Source: Alkalicoccus chagannorensis DSM 18086
GTDB taxonomy: Bacteria > Bacillota > Bacilli > Bacillales > Salisediminibacteriaceae
Length of the DNA: 32,850 nt
Assembly: GCF_000429725.1 (NCBI RefSeq)
Contig: NZ_AUCK01000034.1
Location: 1 to 32,850 of the forward strand
Direction: 5' to 3'
The notes beneath the pieces were generated by a model. That model was not told the DNA's origin. It made no database searches and was given only the letters and a program-made list of their open reading frames with translations. How positions within the stretch are numbered: position 1 is the first letter of the stretch; each line of letters opens with the position of its first letter. The position numbers and the translations under genes are program-made. This document shows, in pieces, positions 1 to 8,123 of this stretch.

Positions 1-15
1 AGTTCTTCCATGCAT
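1..15 (-). CDS. Start of an unidentified gene, cut by the window edge
   Basis: Only the first five codons (Met-His-Gly-Arg-Thr) lie inside the window. The support is a near-perfect ribosome binding site, AAAGGAGG at 22-29, six bases upstream of an ATG, placed just after the stop codon of the acetyltransferase gene. It would be the third gene of the DUF2332-GNAT operon. Nothing can be said about its product. Confidence 0.5.
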
Positions 16-36
16 CCTCTGCCTCCTTTGCTGCTG

Positions 37-591
37 TCAGTGAACGGGATTCTTTCCCGCAGTCTTCTGCCACTCTTCGCGCAGCACGCCCATGCGGATC
101 GAATCGTAGTAGTCCCCATCGTAGTACCGCACTTGTCGAATGCGGCCTTCGAGCTTCATGTTCATTTTTTCTGCCACGCGCATCATGCGCTTGTTGCCGG
201 ACCATGTCGTGATTCCTGCACGGACGAGGGGAAGCGTCGCAAACAAGTGATCCAGCCAGAGCCGCAGCGCGATGGTGCCGACGCCCTGGTTCCATCTGCT
301 GGATTCATGCAGGATGATGCCTGCCTCGAGCCAGTTCCGCTGCACGTCTTCATAATAATACGAGACCGTGCCCATGACGGTACCATCGACATCAATCACC
401 CACGTATCCTCTCTGCCGATCCACGCCTCCGCGTTCTTCTGAAAAGCCGCCCAGGACATCGGCTCGTGGCGGAAGTAGGGCGCGTCCCATTTTTTCCATT
501 CCGGGGCTTCCTCTTTGTAAATGAGCTCCCACAGTCTGTAAAGGTCTTTCTCTTCAATCGGTCTGATGGTTACTTCTGCCTGCTGATGCAA
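37..591 (-). CDS. GNAT-family N-acetyltransferase, RimJ/RimL type
   Basis: Predicted 184-residue cytosolic acetyltransferase that would move an acetyl group from acetyl-CoA to an amine; the substrate is unknown. The acetyl-CoA loop is visible as NQGVGTIAL in the middle of the protein, following the strand WLEAGIIL, and the C-terminal half has the EKMNMKLEGRIRQ segment typical of RimJ/RimL relatives. The reading frame is open further upstream, but I chose the TTG at 591. It has AAGGAGAGG five bases before it, and the conserved fold begins at VTIRPIEEKDL right after it. The gene overlaps the 3' end of the DUF2332 gene by 38 bp, so the two are probably cotranscribed and translationally coupled. 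The family call is firm; the substrate cannot be judged. Confidence 0.85.
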   Translation of the reverse strand: MHQQAEVTIRPIEEKDLYRLWELIYKEEAPEWKKWDAPYFRHEPMSWAAFQKNAEAWIGREDTWVIDVDGTVMGTVSYYYEDVQRNWLEAGIILHESSRWNQGVGTIALRLWLDHLFATLPLVRAGITTWSGNKRMMRVAEKMNMKLEGRIRQVRYYDGDYYDSIRMGVLREEWQKTAGKNPVH

Positions 592-1642
592 TCGATCCTC
601 TCCTTCGTCCTTCGTCTGATATTCTCCACTCGAACCAGCGCCCGTGCCCGTCCACGTTTCCAATGGTGTGTTCATGCCGCTGTCCGTCTACGTAATAATC
701 CACATGCAGCAGCTTGTCCTGCATGTTGTTGTAAATATGACAGATGTCGCGCTCTGTGCCAAGCGACGCAATGAGGTGAAATAAATCTGCTTTCGCCTCC
801 TCCGTCATCTGATTCGCCACGTGTGTATGAAAAACACAGAGGCAGTGTGTTTCTGGAATAGCAGCTGCTGTCTCGTGCAGTACCGAGACGGCGTCCCCTT
901 CGATCAGATGCAGCTCGTGCGCTGCAGCGCAGGCGGCGGCCTGTTGAAACAGCTCCCTGCGGTCGTGGTGCTCCGGCCAGATCAACGCCGTCAGCCAATC
1001 TACATCTTCTTCCTTCGTCACATCCATGGTATGGAGATCGATGCCTGTACGCGAGGCCACAGGAGGCAGCTCACGAGGCAGGATGGGAAGTGCATCTCCC
1101 CGCACGTCTGCTTCAATATGGACTGGGGAATCTCGTTTCCCGCCTTCTCCACCGGGATAATAGGTGTACCGGTACTGATCCCAGAGCAGCTGCAGCCCGG
1201 CACTCGTGCCGATCTCCACCAGTGCGAGCGGCTTCTGTATCCGTTCATACACATAGCTGAATACGGGGAATAAGTACGAGCAGCGCCTGACTTCGTTCGT
1301 CTGCACTCTCTTTGTCTGCAGAAGCGTGATAAGGTTTTCACGGTAGTTCCTGCAGAAATCCTGAAAAAGGACGTATGCCTCCTCATAATCCTCTTCCGGC
1401 TGCTTCACAACACTCGGATAATGCCTGCGGAGCGGATGCGACGCGCCCTGCAGCAGCAGATAGTGCACCGCACCGAATAACAGGTTCGGCACCGGCTGGC
1501 CGGCCCCGGCGTGCGCGGCCAATTCCAGCAGCGGAGGATCGTCAGCTGTCTTTTCGGATAACGATGCATAGAGCGCGCTCGATCCGCGGCATTCGTTCTC
1601 CGCAAAGCGGCGGAACGCCTCGGATAACAGTTGATTGGACAT
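554..1642 (-). CDS. DUF2332 family protein
   Basis: Predicted 362-residue soluble protein of the DUF2332 family (no function established that I know of). Features I take as typical of the family are the N-terminal CRGSSALYASLSEKTADDPP region, the central ALVEIGTSAGLQLLWDQY segment, which resembles a nucleotide- or SAM-binding glycine turn, and the VFHTHVANQ segment near the end. The ATG at 1642 is chosen over the TTG at 1648 because AAGGGG ends at 1649, giving a six-base spacer to the ATG and none to the TTG. The last ~20 residues are rich in Arg, Gly and Ser and overlap the acetyltransferase gene in another frame. It is the first gene of a minus-strand operon that runs off the left edge. A methyltransferase-like role is only a guess from the glycine-rich turn. 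Confidence 0.8.
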   Translation of the reverse strand: MSNQLLSEAFRRFAENECRGSSALYASLSEKTADDPPLLELAAHAGAGQPVPNLLFGAVHYLLLQGASHPLRRHYPSVVKQPEEDYEEAYVLFQDFCRNYRENLITLLQTKRVQTNEVRRCSYLFPVFSYVYERIQKPLALVEIGTSAGLQLLWDQYRYTYYPGGEGGKRDSPVHIEADVRGDALPILPRELPPVASRTGIDLHTMDVTKEEDVDWLTALIWPEHHDRRELFQQAAACAAAHELHLIEGDAVSVLHETAAAIPETHCLCVFHTHVANQMTEEAKADLFHLIASLGTERDICHIYNNMQDKLLHVDYYVDGQRHEHTIGNVDGHGRWFEWRISDEGRRRGSIASAGRSNHQTD

Positions 1643-1931
1643 AAGCAACCCCTTTTTTCGCAGTCAAGATTCCACCGGCCGCCCGGAGCGGTGTACTTCT
1701 TCCCCGGGAAGGATCCCCCCGAGAGCAGACTCCTCTGCTGAGGACTACCCTTTTCCTTGATCTTAACAAGATCCGACTTCATTAACAATATCTGTATGAT
1801 TCTCTTGTTCATGCCGCAGCTGCTTCCGTCAAGCACGAGGAACGCCAAACTTCCGCTGGTGATGCACTTTTTTCTGGAAATTCATGATAAGCTGTAGGCA
1901 GTAAAGATATACACAATTGGGAGGGATTTCG
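1643..1931. other. Divergent intergenic region with a GC-rich leader for the DUF2332 gene
   Basis: This 289-bp gap lies between the minus-strand DUF2332 gene and the plus-strand amidase gene. The part next to the DUF2332 gene (about 1660-1790) can form several hairpins on the minus strand: GGATCTTGTTAAGATC, then CTCAGCAGAGGAGTCTG, then GGATCCTTCCCGGGGAAG. It does not match any riboswitch consensus I can recall, and no T-box sequence is present. No gene was found here. Confidence 0.4.
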
Positions 1932-3434
1932 ATGAAAGGTTTTCGGTATGAAACCTATGATGCAACGGGCTTGGCCGCCTTGGTGCGGTCCAGAGAAGTC
2001 ACGGAAAAAGAAGTGCTGCTGCAGGCCGTCACCCGCATAGAGGGAATGAATCCTGCGCTGAACGCCGTCATCGACAAGGCGTATGACACTGCGATGCAGA
2101 CTGCGGAGCAGAACAATGCAGGCGGCCCTTTTACAGGGGTGCCCCTCCTGCTCAAAAACATCAATCAGGAATCGCAGGGACTGCTGGCATCTGAGGGATC
2201 CAAGGTACTCCATTCCTACCGTCCCAAAACAGATGCCACGTACACACGATTGCTCAAGCAGGCTGGGATGAACATCGTCGGGGTCACCAATGTACCGGAG
2301 TTTGCGCTTATGGCAGTTACGGAACCTGCCGCCTATGGCCCGACGAAAAATCCGTGGAATATCCACGTCACTCCCGGCGGTTCCAGCGGCGGATCGGCCG
2401 CCGCGGTCGCTTCGGGGATGGTGCCCATTGCCGGGGCCAATGACGGCGGCGGATCGATTCGCATCCCGGCAGCCTACTGCGGCTTGTTCGGCCTGAAGCC
2501 GACCCGTGGGCGAACGCCGATCGGTCCCGCCCGCGGACGCGCCTGGCAGGGAGCATCCGGAGACCACATTGTATCTAAAACGGTTCGCGACAGCGCGGCT
2601 GTTTTAGACCTGCTTGATGGAAAAGAGACGACCGGTGCATTCCGGGCCCCGAAGCAGGAAACCCGTTTTGCGGATATGCTTAAAAAGCCGGAACAAAACC
2701 CGCTGACGATCGCTTATTCGCTGGAGTCACCGATCGGCTCTGCCGTAGACGAGGAGTGTAAACAGGCGGTCCTCCGCACCGTGCGATGGCTGGAAGCGCA
2801 GGGCCACCACGTGGAAGAACAGGCTGCCCCGGTGGACGGGAAACGCATCGCAGCAAGCTACATGTCGCTGTATTACGGAGAAGTTGCCGCGAGGGTAAAG
2901 GAAATCGAATCGATGATCGGCAGAAAAGTGACGAGAAAGGACGTGGAGCCTGTCACCTGGCTGTTCGGCATGCTCGGGAAAGCCCTCTCTGCCGAAGCTT
3001 TTGTCCTGCAGCTCCGAACGTGGGACGAGGCAGCCATCCGCATGGCCGCCTTCCATGAGACGTATGACCTTTACCTCACGCCGACCACGGCGATGCTTCA
3101 GGCTCGGATCGGCGAGCTGCAGTTAAAGAAAATAGAAGAACTGCTGCTTCAGCTGGTCTCCATCACCAACGCCGGGAAGCCCCTCTTGAAATCCGATATG
3201 CTCGATCAGATGGTCATGCAGAGTCTGGAGAGAACACCATTCACGCAGCTGGCCAACCTGACCGGCCAGCCGGCGATGAGTGTCCCGCTGCACCAAACGG
3301 CTTCCGGCCTGCCGGTCGGTGTCCAGTTTCTTGCTGCAAGGGACCGGGAGGACGTGCTGTTCCAATTAGCCGCGGTACTCGAGCAGTCCGATCTGTGGGT
3401 GGATGTTCATCAAAATCCGTTTATGAAACTTTAA
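1932..3434 (+). CDS. Amidase signature family hydrolase (GatA-like amidase)
   Basis: Predicted 500-residue cytosolic amidase that hydrolyses a carboxamide. The Ser-cisSer-Lys triad of the amidase signature family can be placed: Lys75 in GVPLLLKN, the cis-Ser at 151/152 in the [14 protein letters not shown] motif, and the nucleophile Ser175 in [12 protein letters not shown]. The usual FGLKPTRGR segment follows. The ATG at 1932 has GGGAGGG at 1919-1925; an in-frame start at 1917 would overlap that site. No gatC or gatB lies nearby, so this is more likely a stand-alone amidase, such as the 6-aminohexanoate/aryl-amidase-like enzymes, than a subunit of the tRNA amidotransferase. It is a single-gene unit ending in its own terminator. 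The substrate cannot be read from the sequence. Confidence 0.9.
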   Translation: MKGFRYETYDATGLAALVRSREVTEKEVLLQAVTRIEGMNPALNAVIDKAYDTAMQTAEQNNAGGPFTGVPLLLKNINQESQGLLASEGSKVLHSYRPKTDATYTRLLKQAGMNIVGVTNVPEFALMAVTEPAAYGPTKNPWNIHVTPGGSSGGSAAAVASGMVPIAGANDGGGSIRIPAAYCGLFGLKPTRGRTPIGPARGRAWQGASGDHIVSKTVRDSAAVLDLLDGKETTGAFRAPKQETRFADMLKKPEQNPLTIAYSLESPIGSAVDEECKQAVLRTVRWLEAQGHHVEEQAAPVDGKRIAASYMSLYYGEVAARVKEIESMIGRKVTRKDVEPVTWLFGMLGKALSAEAFVLQLRTWDEAAIRMAAFHETYDLYLTPTTAMLQARIGELQLKKIEELLLQLVSITNAGKPLLKSDMLDQMVMQSLERTPFTQLANLTGQPAMSVPLHQTASGLPVGVQFLAARDREDVLFQLAAVLEQSDLWVDVHQNPFMKL

Positions 3435-3459
3435 CCTCTGGGTTGAAGTTTCTTTTTTT
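3425..3459 (+). terminator. Rho-independent terminator of the amidase gene
   Basis: The arms GAAACTTTAACC and GGTTGAAGTTTC form a long stem around a short loop, followed by a run of seven T. The stem overlaps the amidase stop codon. Confidence 0.9.
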
Positions 3460-3559
3460 CGTAGGGGACGTTATCGTTCGCTGCTGATTTTCCTTCGCTT
3501 TCGTTAGAAGCCTGCTCAAGGGGATTAGGAATGTCGTGTGTTTATGGATAGAGACGGCG

Positions 3560-3781
3560 CCGGCGCCAGAGACGGCATCAGCGCCGAATGCCCGCTCGGC
3601 CTTCGTGAGTGTCCGCTGGCTGCTGCCGAACGTCCGAGCCGCCCTACGGAGTGTCCGCCCAGCTCCTGAAGCGCCGCTTTCCCTTTCCTAACGACTGCTC
3701 CAGATCGTCCAGCGACCGCCCGCAGCTGCGGAGTGTCCGAGCCGGCGGTGTGAACGTCCGAGCCGCGCCACGACCACATAC
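3560..3781 (+). repeat. Degenerate 21-bp tandem repeat array, locus 1
   Basis: About ten units follow one another at a strict 21-bp spacing. The conserved part is roughly GAGTGTCCGCCC or GAACGTCCGAGCC, and the other nine or ten bases vary. Units can be read starting at 3574 (GAATGCCCGC) and then every 21 bases to about 3780. Read on the minus strand, the units give heptapeptides around Leu-Gly-His-Ser or Gly-Gly-Arg. The same unit recurs at 9.1-9.6 kb and 24.7-24.9 kb. Confidence 0.8.
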
Positions 3782-3808
3782 ACGATCAAACACGAAGCCC
3801 ATGATTCC

Positions 3809-3852
3809 TTCGTTTCAGCGGCTGCTACGGCAGCCGTAAACCAGAAGGGCTT
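3809..3852 (+). repeat. Conserved hairpin core beside the 21-bp array, copy 1
   Basis: A 44-bp block containing GCGGCTGC, four bases and GCAGCCG (a hairpin), followed by AACCAGAAGGGCTT. The same block, with only a few substitutions, lies at 9301-9343, also next to 21-bp arrays and in the same orientation. Surrounding sequence is not alike, so the core is conserved on its own. Confidence 0.75.
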
Positions 3853-3908
3853 CAGGTAACGTATGGTTGATGGCTTCAAGGTGGGGATCCGATACAGGGG
3901 CGGCCTGC

Positions 3909-4032
3909 GTGGCGCAAAATCCGAAAACAGTTTCGAGATTGACAGCAGAAGTGGCTCAAAACGATCGCCAGGTGGCTCAAAAACAGCAACGTGGCGCAAA
4001 AATAGTTGGAAGTGACGCGCTGGCGGCGTCAC
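3909..4032 (+). repeat. Second type of 21-bp tandem repeat
   Basis: GTGGC(G/T)CAAAA recurs at 3909, 3951, 3972 and 3991, with a diverged unit at 3930. Most spacings are exactly 21 or 42 bp and one is 19 bp. On the plus strand the units would read as heptads beginning Val-Ala-Gln. The unit differs from that of the array at 3560-3781. Confidence 0.65.
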
Positions 4033-4239
4033 ACCGCCCGCTTACCAGGACGAAGAAGCCCAAAAATTCGCTGAAGTGACTCGCATTCGGCTTCAACCCG
4101 GCAAAAGCTTCGATGAGTTGGATTGTGCGGCTGCCCGTAGCAGCCGGGGAATGAAAAAGACGGGGCGGCCCAGCCGTACGACCGTACTTGCCGCCCGCTC
4201 TTTCCTTACGTCCGCCGGCGTCTGTCGAACGTCCGAGGC

Positions 4240-4270
4240 GCCGTCGCCCTGTATGAGAACCTATACATTG
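4240..4270 (+). repeat. 3' fragment of the ~140-bp dispersed repeat
   Basis: The stretch GCCGTCGCCCTGTATGAG and the bases AACCTATACATTG after it match the 3' end of the full copies at 18719-18857 and 7208-7353. The head and the central hairpin are missing. Confidence 0.6.
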
Positions 4271-4343
4271 AAGATGGAAATGCCACAGCTCTTGGCATAC
4301 TCAGCCTTAGCACCTCTTGAATTTTATGCTTTCTTTTCCTGTC

Positions 4344-4372
4344 ACAAAAAACCGCCTCCCAAAGGGAGACGG
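4344..4372 (-). terminator. Rho-independent terminator of glmS
   Basis: On the minus strand CCGTCTCCC, a TTT loop and GGGAGGCGG are followed by six T, about 15 bp after the glmS stop codon. Confidence 0.9.
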
Positions 4373-4386
4373 TCAGATTCGTTTCT

Positions 4387-6189
4387 CTATTCCACTGTCA
4401 CGGATTTCGCGAGGTTACGAGGCTTGTCCACATCGCAGCCGCGGTGCAGGGCTGCGTAGTACGAAATCAGCTGCATTGGCAGTACGCTTACGAGTGGAGT
4501 AAGGTACGGATGGATTTTTGGAATGACGATCGCGTCGTCTTCCTCTTCCATGCCTTCCATGCTGATAAAGCACGGGTTCGCGCCGCGTGCAACGACTTCC
4601 TTCATGTTGCCGCGGATGTTCAGGTTTACGTCCTTCTGCGTTGCGAGGCCGATCACCGGCGTGCCCTCTTCGATCAGGGCGATCGTGCCGTGCTTGAGCT
4701 CACCGCCGGCAAAGCCTTCCGCCTGAATGTAGGAGATTTCCTTCAGCTTCAGCGCGCCTTCCATGCAGACGTAATAGTCGATGGATCGGCCGATAAAGAA
4801 GGCGTTCCGGCTGACAGAAAGATACTCCTGTGCAGCTTCTTCCATGAGGTCTTTTTTCTCCGTGAAAATCTCCATCGCATTCGCGACGATCGCGAGCTCC
4901 TGGAGCGGGTTGAAATCAATTTCGACGCCGCGCGCCTGGGCTGCGTCCACAGCGAGAATGGCAAATACCGCCATCTGCGCCGTATACGCCTTCGTGGAAG
5001 CGACCGCAATCTCCGGACCGGCGTGCGTATGCAGCGTATAGTCTGCTTCACGCGACAGTGTTGATCCCGGTACGTTCGTGATCGTTAAGGATGGGTGGGC
5101 CATCTGCCGGACGTTCACGAGTACGCCGCGCAGGTCTGCGGTTTCTCCGCTTTGAGAAATGAAAATGAACAGCGGATTATCGCTCAGGAGCGGCATGTTG
5201 TAGAGAAATTCACTCGCAATATGCGTCTCCACCGGAATACCGGCAATTTTTTCGATCATTTCTTTCCCGACCAGGCCAGCGTGATAACTTGTACCAGCGG
5301 CAATGATATAGATGCGGTCGGCCTGGGTTACTGCTTGACGAACGTCTTCATCGAGCTTGATGCTCTCGTCGTCCGCTTTGTACTTCGAGATAATGTTACG
5401 CATCACAAACGGCTGCTCATCGATCTCTTTGAGCATGAAGTGTGGATACGTTCCCTTCTCGATATCGGTGGAGTCCAGCTCAGCGATGTAGCTGCCGCGG
5501 TCCACTTCGTCCCCGTTGAGCTTTTTGATCTGTGCCTGCTCGCGGGTGACAATCACGATCTCTTTATCTTCAATTTCCACGAATTCGTTCGTGACCTGCA
5601 GCATGGCCATCGCATCACTCGCGACGACGTTCACGCCATCTGCAAGTCCGATCAGAAGCGGGCTTTTATTCTTACCGACATAGATTGTTTCCTGATCCTG
5701 ATTGTCGATGAGTGCTGTCGCATAGGAACCCTGCAGCTGGCTGAGGGTTTTACGGAACGCCTGCTCGGTGGTCAGCCCGTCTTTTGCAAAGCTATCCACC
5801 AGCTGCACAATGATCTCGGTATCCGTCTCCGACACCATGTTCACATGCGGCAGAAATTCGCGGCGGAGCTGTTCGTAGTTCTCGATGACGCCGTTGTGTA
5901 CAATCGTATAGCGGGAAGTCGCACTCTGATGCGGGTGGGCATTTACCTGGCTCGGCGGTCCGTGCGTCGCCCAGCGCGTATGTCCGATCCCGACAACACT
6001 CTCTTCGGACGTGTCCACCACGTCACGGAGCGCTGCAATGCGGCCCTTCTCCTTATACACATGTACTCCTCGTTCGTTGGCAATCGCAATACCGGCAGAG
6101 TCGTAGCCCCGGTACTCGAGCTTTTCCAGTCCGCGCAGGAGAATCTCCTTCGCATCCGCAGTTCCAATATATCCGACAATTCCGCACAT
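4387..6189 (-). CDS. glmS: Glutamine-fructose-6-phosphate aminotransferase (isomerizing)
   Basis: Makes glucosamine-6-phosphate from fructose-6-phosphate and glutamine, the entry step to cell-wall amino sugars. The 600-residue length is that of the family. Cys2 after the initiator is the glutaminase nucleophile (MCGIVGYIG). [18 protein letters not shown] and HNGVIEN mark the Ntn glutamine amidotransferase domain (about residues 1-230). Two SIS sugar-isomerase domains follow, with [20 protein letters not shown] and STKAYTAQ, and the protein ends in KSVTVE as usual. The ATG at 6189 is fixed by the conserved N-terminus and by GGGAGG at 6198-6203. The gene has its own promoter, a glmS ribozyme in its leader and its own terminator. 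In many Bacilli it follows glmM directly; here about 4.7 kb of other DNA separates them. Confidence 0.98.
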   Translation of the reverse strand: MCGIVGYIGTADAKEILLRGLEKLEYRGYDSAGIAIANERGVHVYKEKGRIAALRDVVDTSEESVVGIGHTRWATHGPPSQVNAHPHQSATSRYTIVHNGVIENYEQLRREFLPHVNMVSETDTEIIVQLVDSFAKDGLTTEQAFRKTLSQLQGSYATALIDNQDQETIYVGKNKSPLLIGLADGVNVVASDAMAMLQVTNEFVEIEDKEIVIVTREQAQIKKLNGDEVDRGSYIAELDSTDIEKGTYPHFMLKEIDEQPFVMRNIISKYKADDESIKLDEDVRQAVTQADRIYIIAAGTSYHAGLVGKEMIEKIAGIPVETHIASEFLYNMPLLSDNPLFIFISQSGETADLRGVLVNVRQMAHPSLTITNVPGSTLSREADYTLHTHAGPEIAVASTKAYTAQMAVFAILAVDAAQARGVEIDFNPLQELAIVANAMEIFTEKKDLMEEAAQEYLSVSRNAFFIGRSIDYYVCMEGALKLKEISYIQAEGFAGGELKHGTIALIEEGTPVIGLATQKDVNLNIRGNMKEVVARGANPCFISMEGMEEEDDAIVIPKIHPYLTPLVSVLPMQLISYYAALHRGCDVDKPRNLAKSVTVE

Positions 6190-6235
6190 AATAGTGTCCT
6201 CCCTTGAACAAGGGCAGGTGTGCTTTTCAGGGCAT

Positions 6236-6417
6236 TCCTGCCCCGCTCCGTCAATTTTAGTAGGTTGGTTGCATCTGTCAGCTGAAGTGCTTTTGTCCAC
6301 CAGGTCACCCTGCTGTTTTGGCTCTTCATTGCGGCTGTGACAGGCAGCCGGGAGGCATCCGCCGATAACTCGATAACCTCCTCCTCGTCAACTGCCTACT
6401 CCGGCAGTTCAGGCGCT
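6236..6417 (-). ncRNA. glmS ribozyme/riboswitch (glucosamine-6-phosphate-activated)
   Basis: Self-cleaving RNA in the 5' leader of glmS, which cuts its own mRNA when glucosamine-6-phosphate is bound and so gives feedback control. Conserved core segments read on the minus strand are AAGCGCCTGAACTG at the cleavage site, GTTGACGAGG, GGTTATCGAG, CGGCGGATGCCTCC and the closing GGGGCAGGAA. By analogy with known glmS ribozymes, cleavage falls between A at 6417 and G at 6416. About 45 bases separate the ribozyme from the glmS start. In that linker CCCTTGTTCAAGGG forms a hairpin overlapping the GGGAGG ribosome binding site. The exact 3' edge is approximate. Confidence 0.95.
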
Positions 6418-6472
6418 TTGGGTTTTCCTTTTTATGGACCGCGGTCCTCCTTCCACACATAAGAATAGAATC

Positions 6473-6502
6473 ATTCTACTACATCTTTTCCAGTCAGGTC
6501 AA
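6473..6502 (-). promoter_or_regulatory. Likely sigma-A promoter of glmS
   Basis: On the minus strand TTGACC (6497-6502) and TAGAAT (6473-6478) are separated by 18 bp. The predicted start, near 6466, is about 50 bases upstream of the ribozyme cleavage site, which fits the layout of glmS leaders. Inferred from consensus only. Confidence 0.55.
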
Positions 6503-6840
6503 TGTGGTGCCGGTAAAAGCTTAGGATGCTGTTTCCTTTATCCTTCATTCTGTTTCTCGACCCAACCTTTACAGGTGCTATGTTCTCCTGCGCTGTATTG
6601 GTCGCTCTTCTCTGCTGAATGTTACAGGAGAGATTATGAAAAATTGAAGAAATACCTTCCCGCGGTTCCTTTCTCCGGAAAAAAGCCAGGCTTCCCTGGA
6701 ACCTTACGGGAGACATACAGCGGCGGAATCCATCGTACGTCCTGCGGGCCGTTGTGACTATCTTGAATTAAACGCTTATTTCCAACAGATTCGGGTATAG
6801 AAGCAGGAACGGCCAGATCGGACAGGAAGGAGTGCTGCTG
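6503..6840. other. Intergenic region between glmS and a small membrane protein gene
   Basis: This ~340-bp stretch separates two divergent genes. I find no convincing gene. A GGAGAG site at 6627-6632 is followed by ATG AAA AAT TGA, only three codons. A minus-strand hairpin, CCAGG, GAAG, CCTGG, then CTTTTTTC (about 6674-6698), looks like a terminator but has no gene feeding into it. Confidence 0.4.
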
Positions 6841-7080
6841 TTGGATACGCTCCGAGCACGCTACCGTATGCATTCAACGATCATGGCAGTATCCATTCCG
6901 ATTGCCGTCATTCTCGGACTGGACCCCTGGATTTTCATGTTTACGACCGGCTTCATTCCCACGATTTCCATCCTGATTCTGCCGATTTTTCTGGCATTGG
7001 CTATCTTTTCCGGGTTTCATGCCGTTCAACGGAAAAAGGAAATGCATCAAAAAGAGGCCGAAGGAGATTCTTCCTCCTGA
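6841..7080 (+). CDS. Small two-segment membrane protein, unidentified
   Basis: A 79-residue protein with no family I recognise. Two hydrophobic stretches are likely membrane helices: MAVSIPIAVILGLDPWIFMF (about residues 15-34) and a second one from FIPTIS to about FSGFHAV. A basic segment (QRKKEMHQK) and an acidic tail follow, suggesting both ends face the cytoplasm. The TTG at 6841 is chosen because AAGGAG at 6827-6832 sits eight bases before it; the GTG at 6832 overlaps the binding site. It is a single gene, divergent from glmS, with a terminator at 7171-7206. Its reality rests on the ribosome binding site, the membrane pattern and the terminator. Confidence 0.65.
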   Translation: MDTLRARYRMHSTIMAVSIPIAVILGLDPWIFMFTTGFIPTISILILPIFLALAIFSGFHAVQRKKEMHQKEAEGDSSS

Positions 7081-7170
7081 AGCTGCCGATTCAGGACCAG
7101 CAGACAGGACCGGCTCTGCTGCTGGCGGATAACTGGGGAAGCCGTCGTCTTCTATACTGCCCCTTCTCCA

Positions 7171-7206
7171 AAGCGCGTACCCTTCCACGGGGCACGCGCT
7201 TTTTTT
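7171..7206 (+). terminator. Rho-independent terminator after the small membrane protein gene
   Basis: AAGCGCGT and ACGCGCTT arms enclose a C/G-rich loop and are followed by seven T on the plus strand. Confidence 0.85.
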
Positions 7207-7207
7207 G

Positions 7208-7353
7208 AAATATAAGAATGAAGACGTTCTCATACAGGGTGACGGCGGCTCTGTCAGCTGCTCGGGAAGCATGAAGAACCTATGCTTCCCTCTAAAGAAC
7301 CAGCAGCGACGACGCACGCCGTTCCGAACAAAAGGCGCTGCGCGCTTTTTTGC
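7208..7353 (-). repeat. ~140-bp structured dispersed repeat, full copy 1
   Basis: Full-length minus-strand copy lying directly downstream of the cytidine deaminase-like gene. It has the head hairpin (AAAAGCGC, then GCGCCTTTT), the TTCGGAACGGCGTGCG segment, the central hairpin GGGAAGCAT...ATGCTTCCC with a nine-base loop, the GAGCAGCTG segment, and the GCCGCCGTCACCCTGTATGA tail. See the copies at 16421, 18719 and 32490. Confidence 0.85.
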
Positions 7354-7361
7354 CCTGGGTT

Positions 7362-7766
7362 CTATGTTCCGCGGTAGGCATCGTACCAGTGATATGGCTG
7401 CAGCTCCCTGAGCGTTTTGAAAACGAGCGCATTTTCCGGATTCGTGACGGCTGCCTGAACGTCTTCTCCCCAGTAGAAAAGTCGCTCCTGACAGACGCCG
7501 CACGGAGTGAGGATCACCATCGGAGCCTCGGGTTCTTCCCGTGCCAGGCAGAGTGAATGCGTCACACGCGTGTCGAGCTTGTGCGCTTCCAGAAACGCGC
7601 CGGTTTCGATGCAGAGCTCGGTCGAAGCATTTAACACGTCCGGCGCCACGCTAGTGATGAGGTTCCCATCTTCCGTATACACCGCTGCTGCCCCACCCCA
7701 GCCGGATGGGTATCGCTGCTCGATTAACGCGGCAGCGGCGTCATACAGCTGTTGTTCGATCGTCAT
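7362..7766 (-). CDS. Cytidine deaminase-like zinc hydrolase
   Basis: Predicted 134-residue cytosolic enzyme of the cytidine/blasticidin-S deaminase family, which removes an amino group from a pyrimidine nucleoside with a zinc-bound water. The zinc ligands and general acid are visible: Cys52 and Glu54 in STELCIETGAF, and Cys89 and Cys92 in TPCGVCQERL. The Cys-x-Glu form is that of homotetrameric bacterial cytidine deaminases and blasticidin-S deaminases. The C-terminus is longer than in a minimal Cdd and carries an aromatic tail (LQPYHWYDAY). The ATG at 7766 follows GAGGGGGAA. It stands alone, away from the usual dgkA-cdd-era neighbourhood, so this is probably an accessory paralogue and not the main salvage enzyme. 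Substrate not certain. Confidence 0.85.
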   Translation of the reverse strand: MTIEQQLYDAAAALIEQRYPSGWGGAAAVYTEDGNLITSVAPDVLNASTELCIETGAFLEAHKLDTRVTHSLCLAREEPEAPMVILTPCGVCQERLFYWGEDVQAAVTNPENALVFKTLRELQPYHWYDAYRGT

Positions 7767-7863
7767 GTTCGATTCCCCCTCTTTCCTCATGGATCGTATC
7801 GTGCTGACGCCGCTCCTTTCTGCTATGCTGAAGCTAGTAGATGTTGGAGAGGAGGTTACCTTG

Positions 7864-8064
7864 TTGGATATTCTGCTAGGAGTCTGTTTTTTCCTGCTTG
7901 GCTCGTTTCTTGTCAAAGCCCCAAATACGCCTGCAGGCATGCTCAGCCCGAACCGGGAGGACGGCCCTCCCCGCGGCCTGATTCTATTCTTTAAAACTGT
8001 CGGTTATTTCATTTTATTTCTCAGCGGTGTCTATATTGCGAGCGGCGTCATGGCGCTGCTGTAA
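7864..8064 (+). CDS. Small two-segment membrane protein, unidentified
   Basis: A 66-residue protein that begins with a hydrophobic helix (ILLGVCFFLLGSFLV), has a polar middle (NTPAGMLSPNREDGPPRG) and ends with a second helix (TVGYFILFLSGVYIASGVMAL). No family recognised. Two adjacent TTG codons, at 7861 and 7864, could start it. GGAGG at 7851-7855 leaves five or eight bases, so I chose 7864. The gene is divergent from the deaminase gene and only 59 bp upstream of the methyltransferase gene on the same strand, so the two may be cotranscribed. Confidence 0.6.
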   Translation: MDILLGVCFFLLGSFLVKAPNTPAGMLSPNREDGPPRGLILFFKTVGYFILFLSGVYIASGVMALL

Positions 8065-8078
8065 GTGTATCATACGTT

Positions 8079-8104
8079 TATCCCCGGAGAGGATGTTTCT
8101 CCCG
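8079..8104 (+). other. Hairpin in front of the methyltransferase gene
   Basis: CCCCGGAGA and TCTCCCGGG form a strong stem with a seven-base loop between the small membrane protein gene and the methyltransferase. No T run follows, so it is not a classical terminator. It lies about 10 bp upstream of the ribosome binding site and could affect mRNA stability or initiation. Confidence 0.4.
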
Positions 8105-8123
8105 GGAGCAAAGGAGATGCAGT

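Larger units (their letters stand above)
3460..4343. other. Gene-poor stretch between the amidase and glmS, filled with tandem repeats
   Basis: I see no gene here that has a ribosome binding site and plausible codon use. The open frames present are by-products of 21-bp tandem repeats, whose period of seven codons keeps frames open. The region holds two array types, a hairpin core and a fragment of the ~140-bp dispersed repeat, listed separately. At 4121-4140 there is a further GCGGCTGC/GCAGCCG hairpin like the one in the core. Confidence 0.6.

Noticed and set aside
5095-6207. A 370-codon plus-strand open frame opposite glmS
   Set aside because: It is the antisense shadow of glmS, whose conserved motifs cover the whole stretch.
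6674-6698. Terminator-like hairpin on the minus strand upstream of the glmS promoter
   Set aside because: No gene transcribes into it, so a terminator role cannot be supported.
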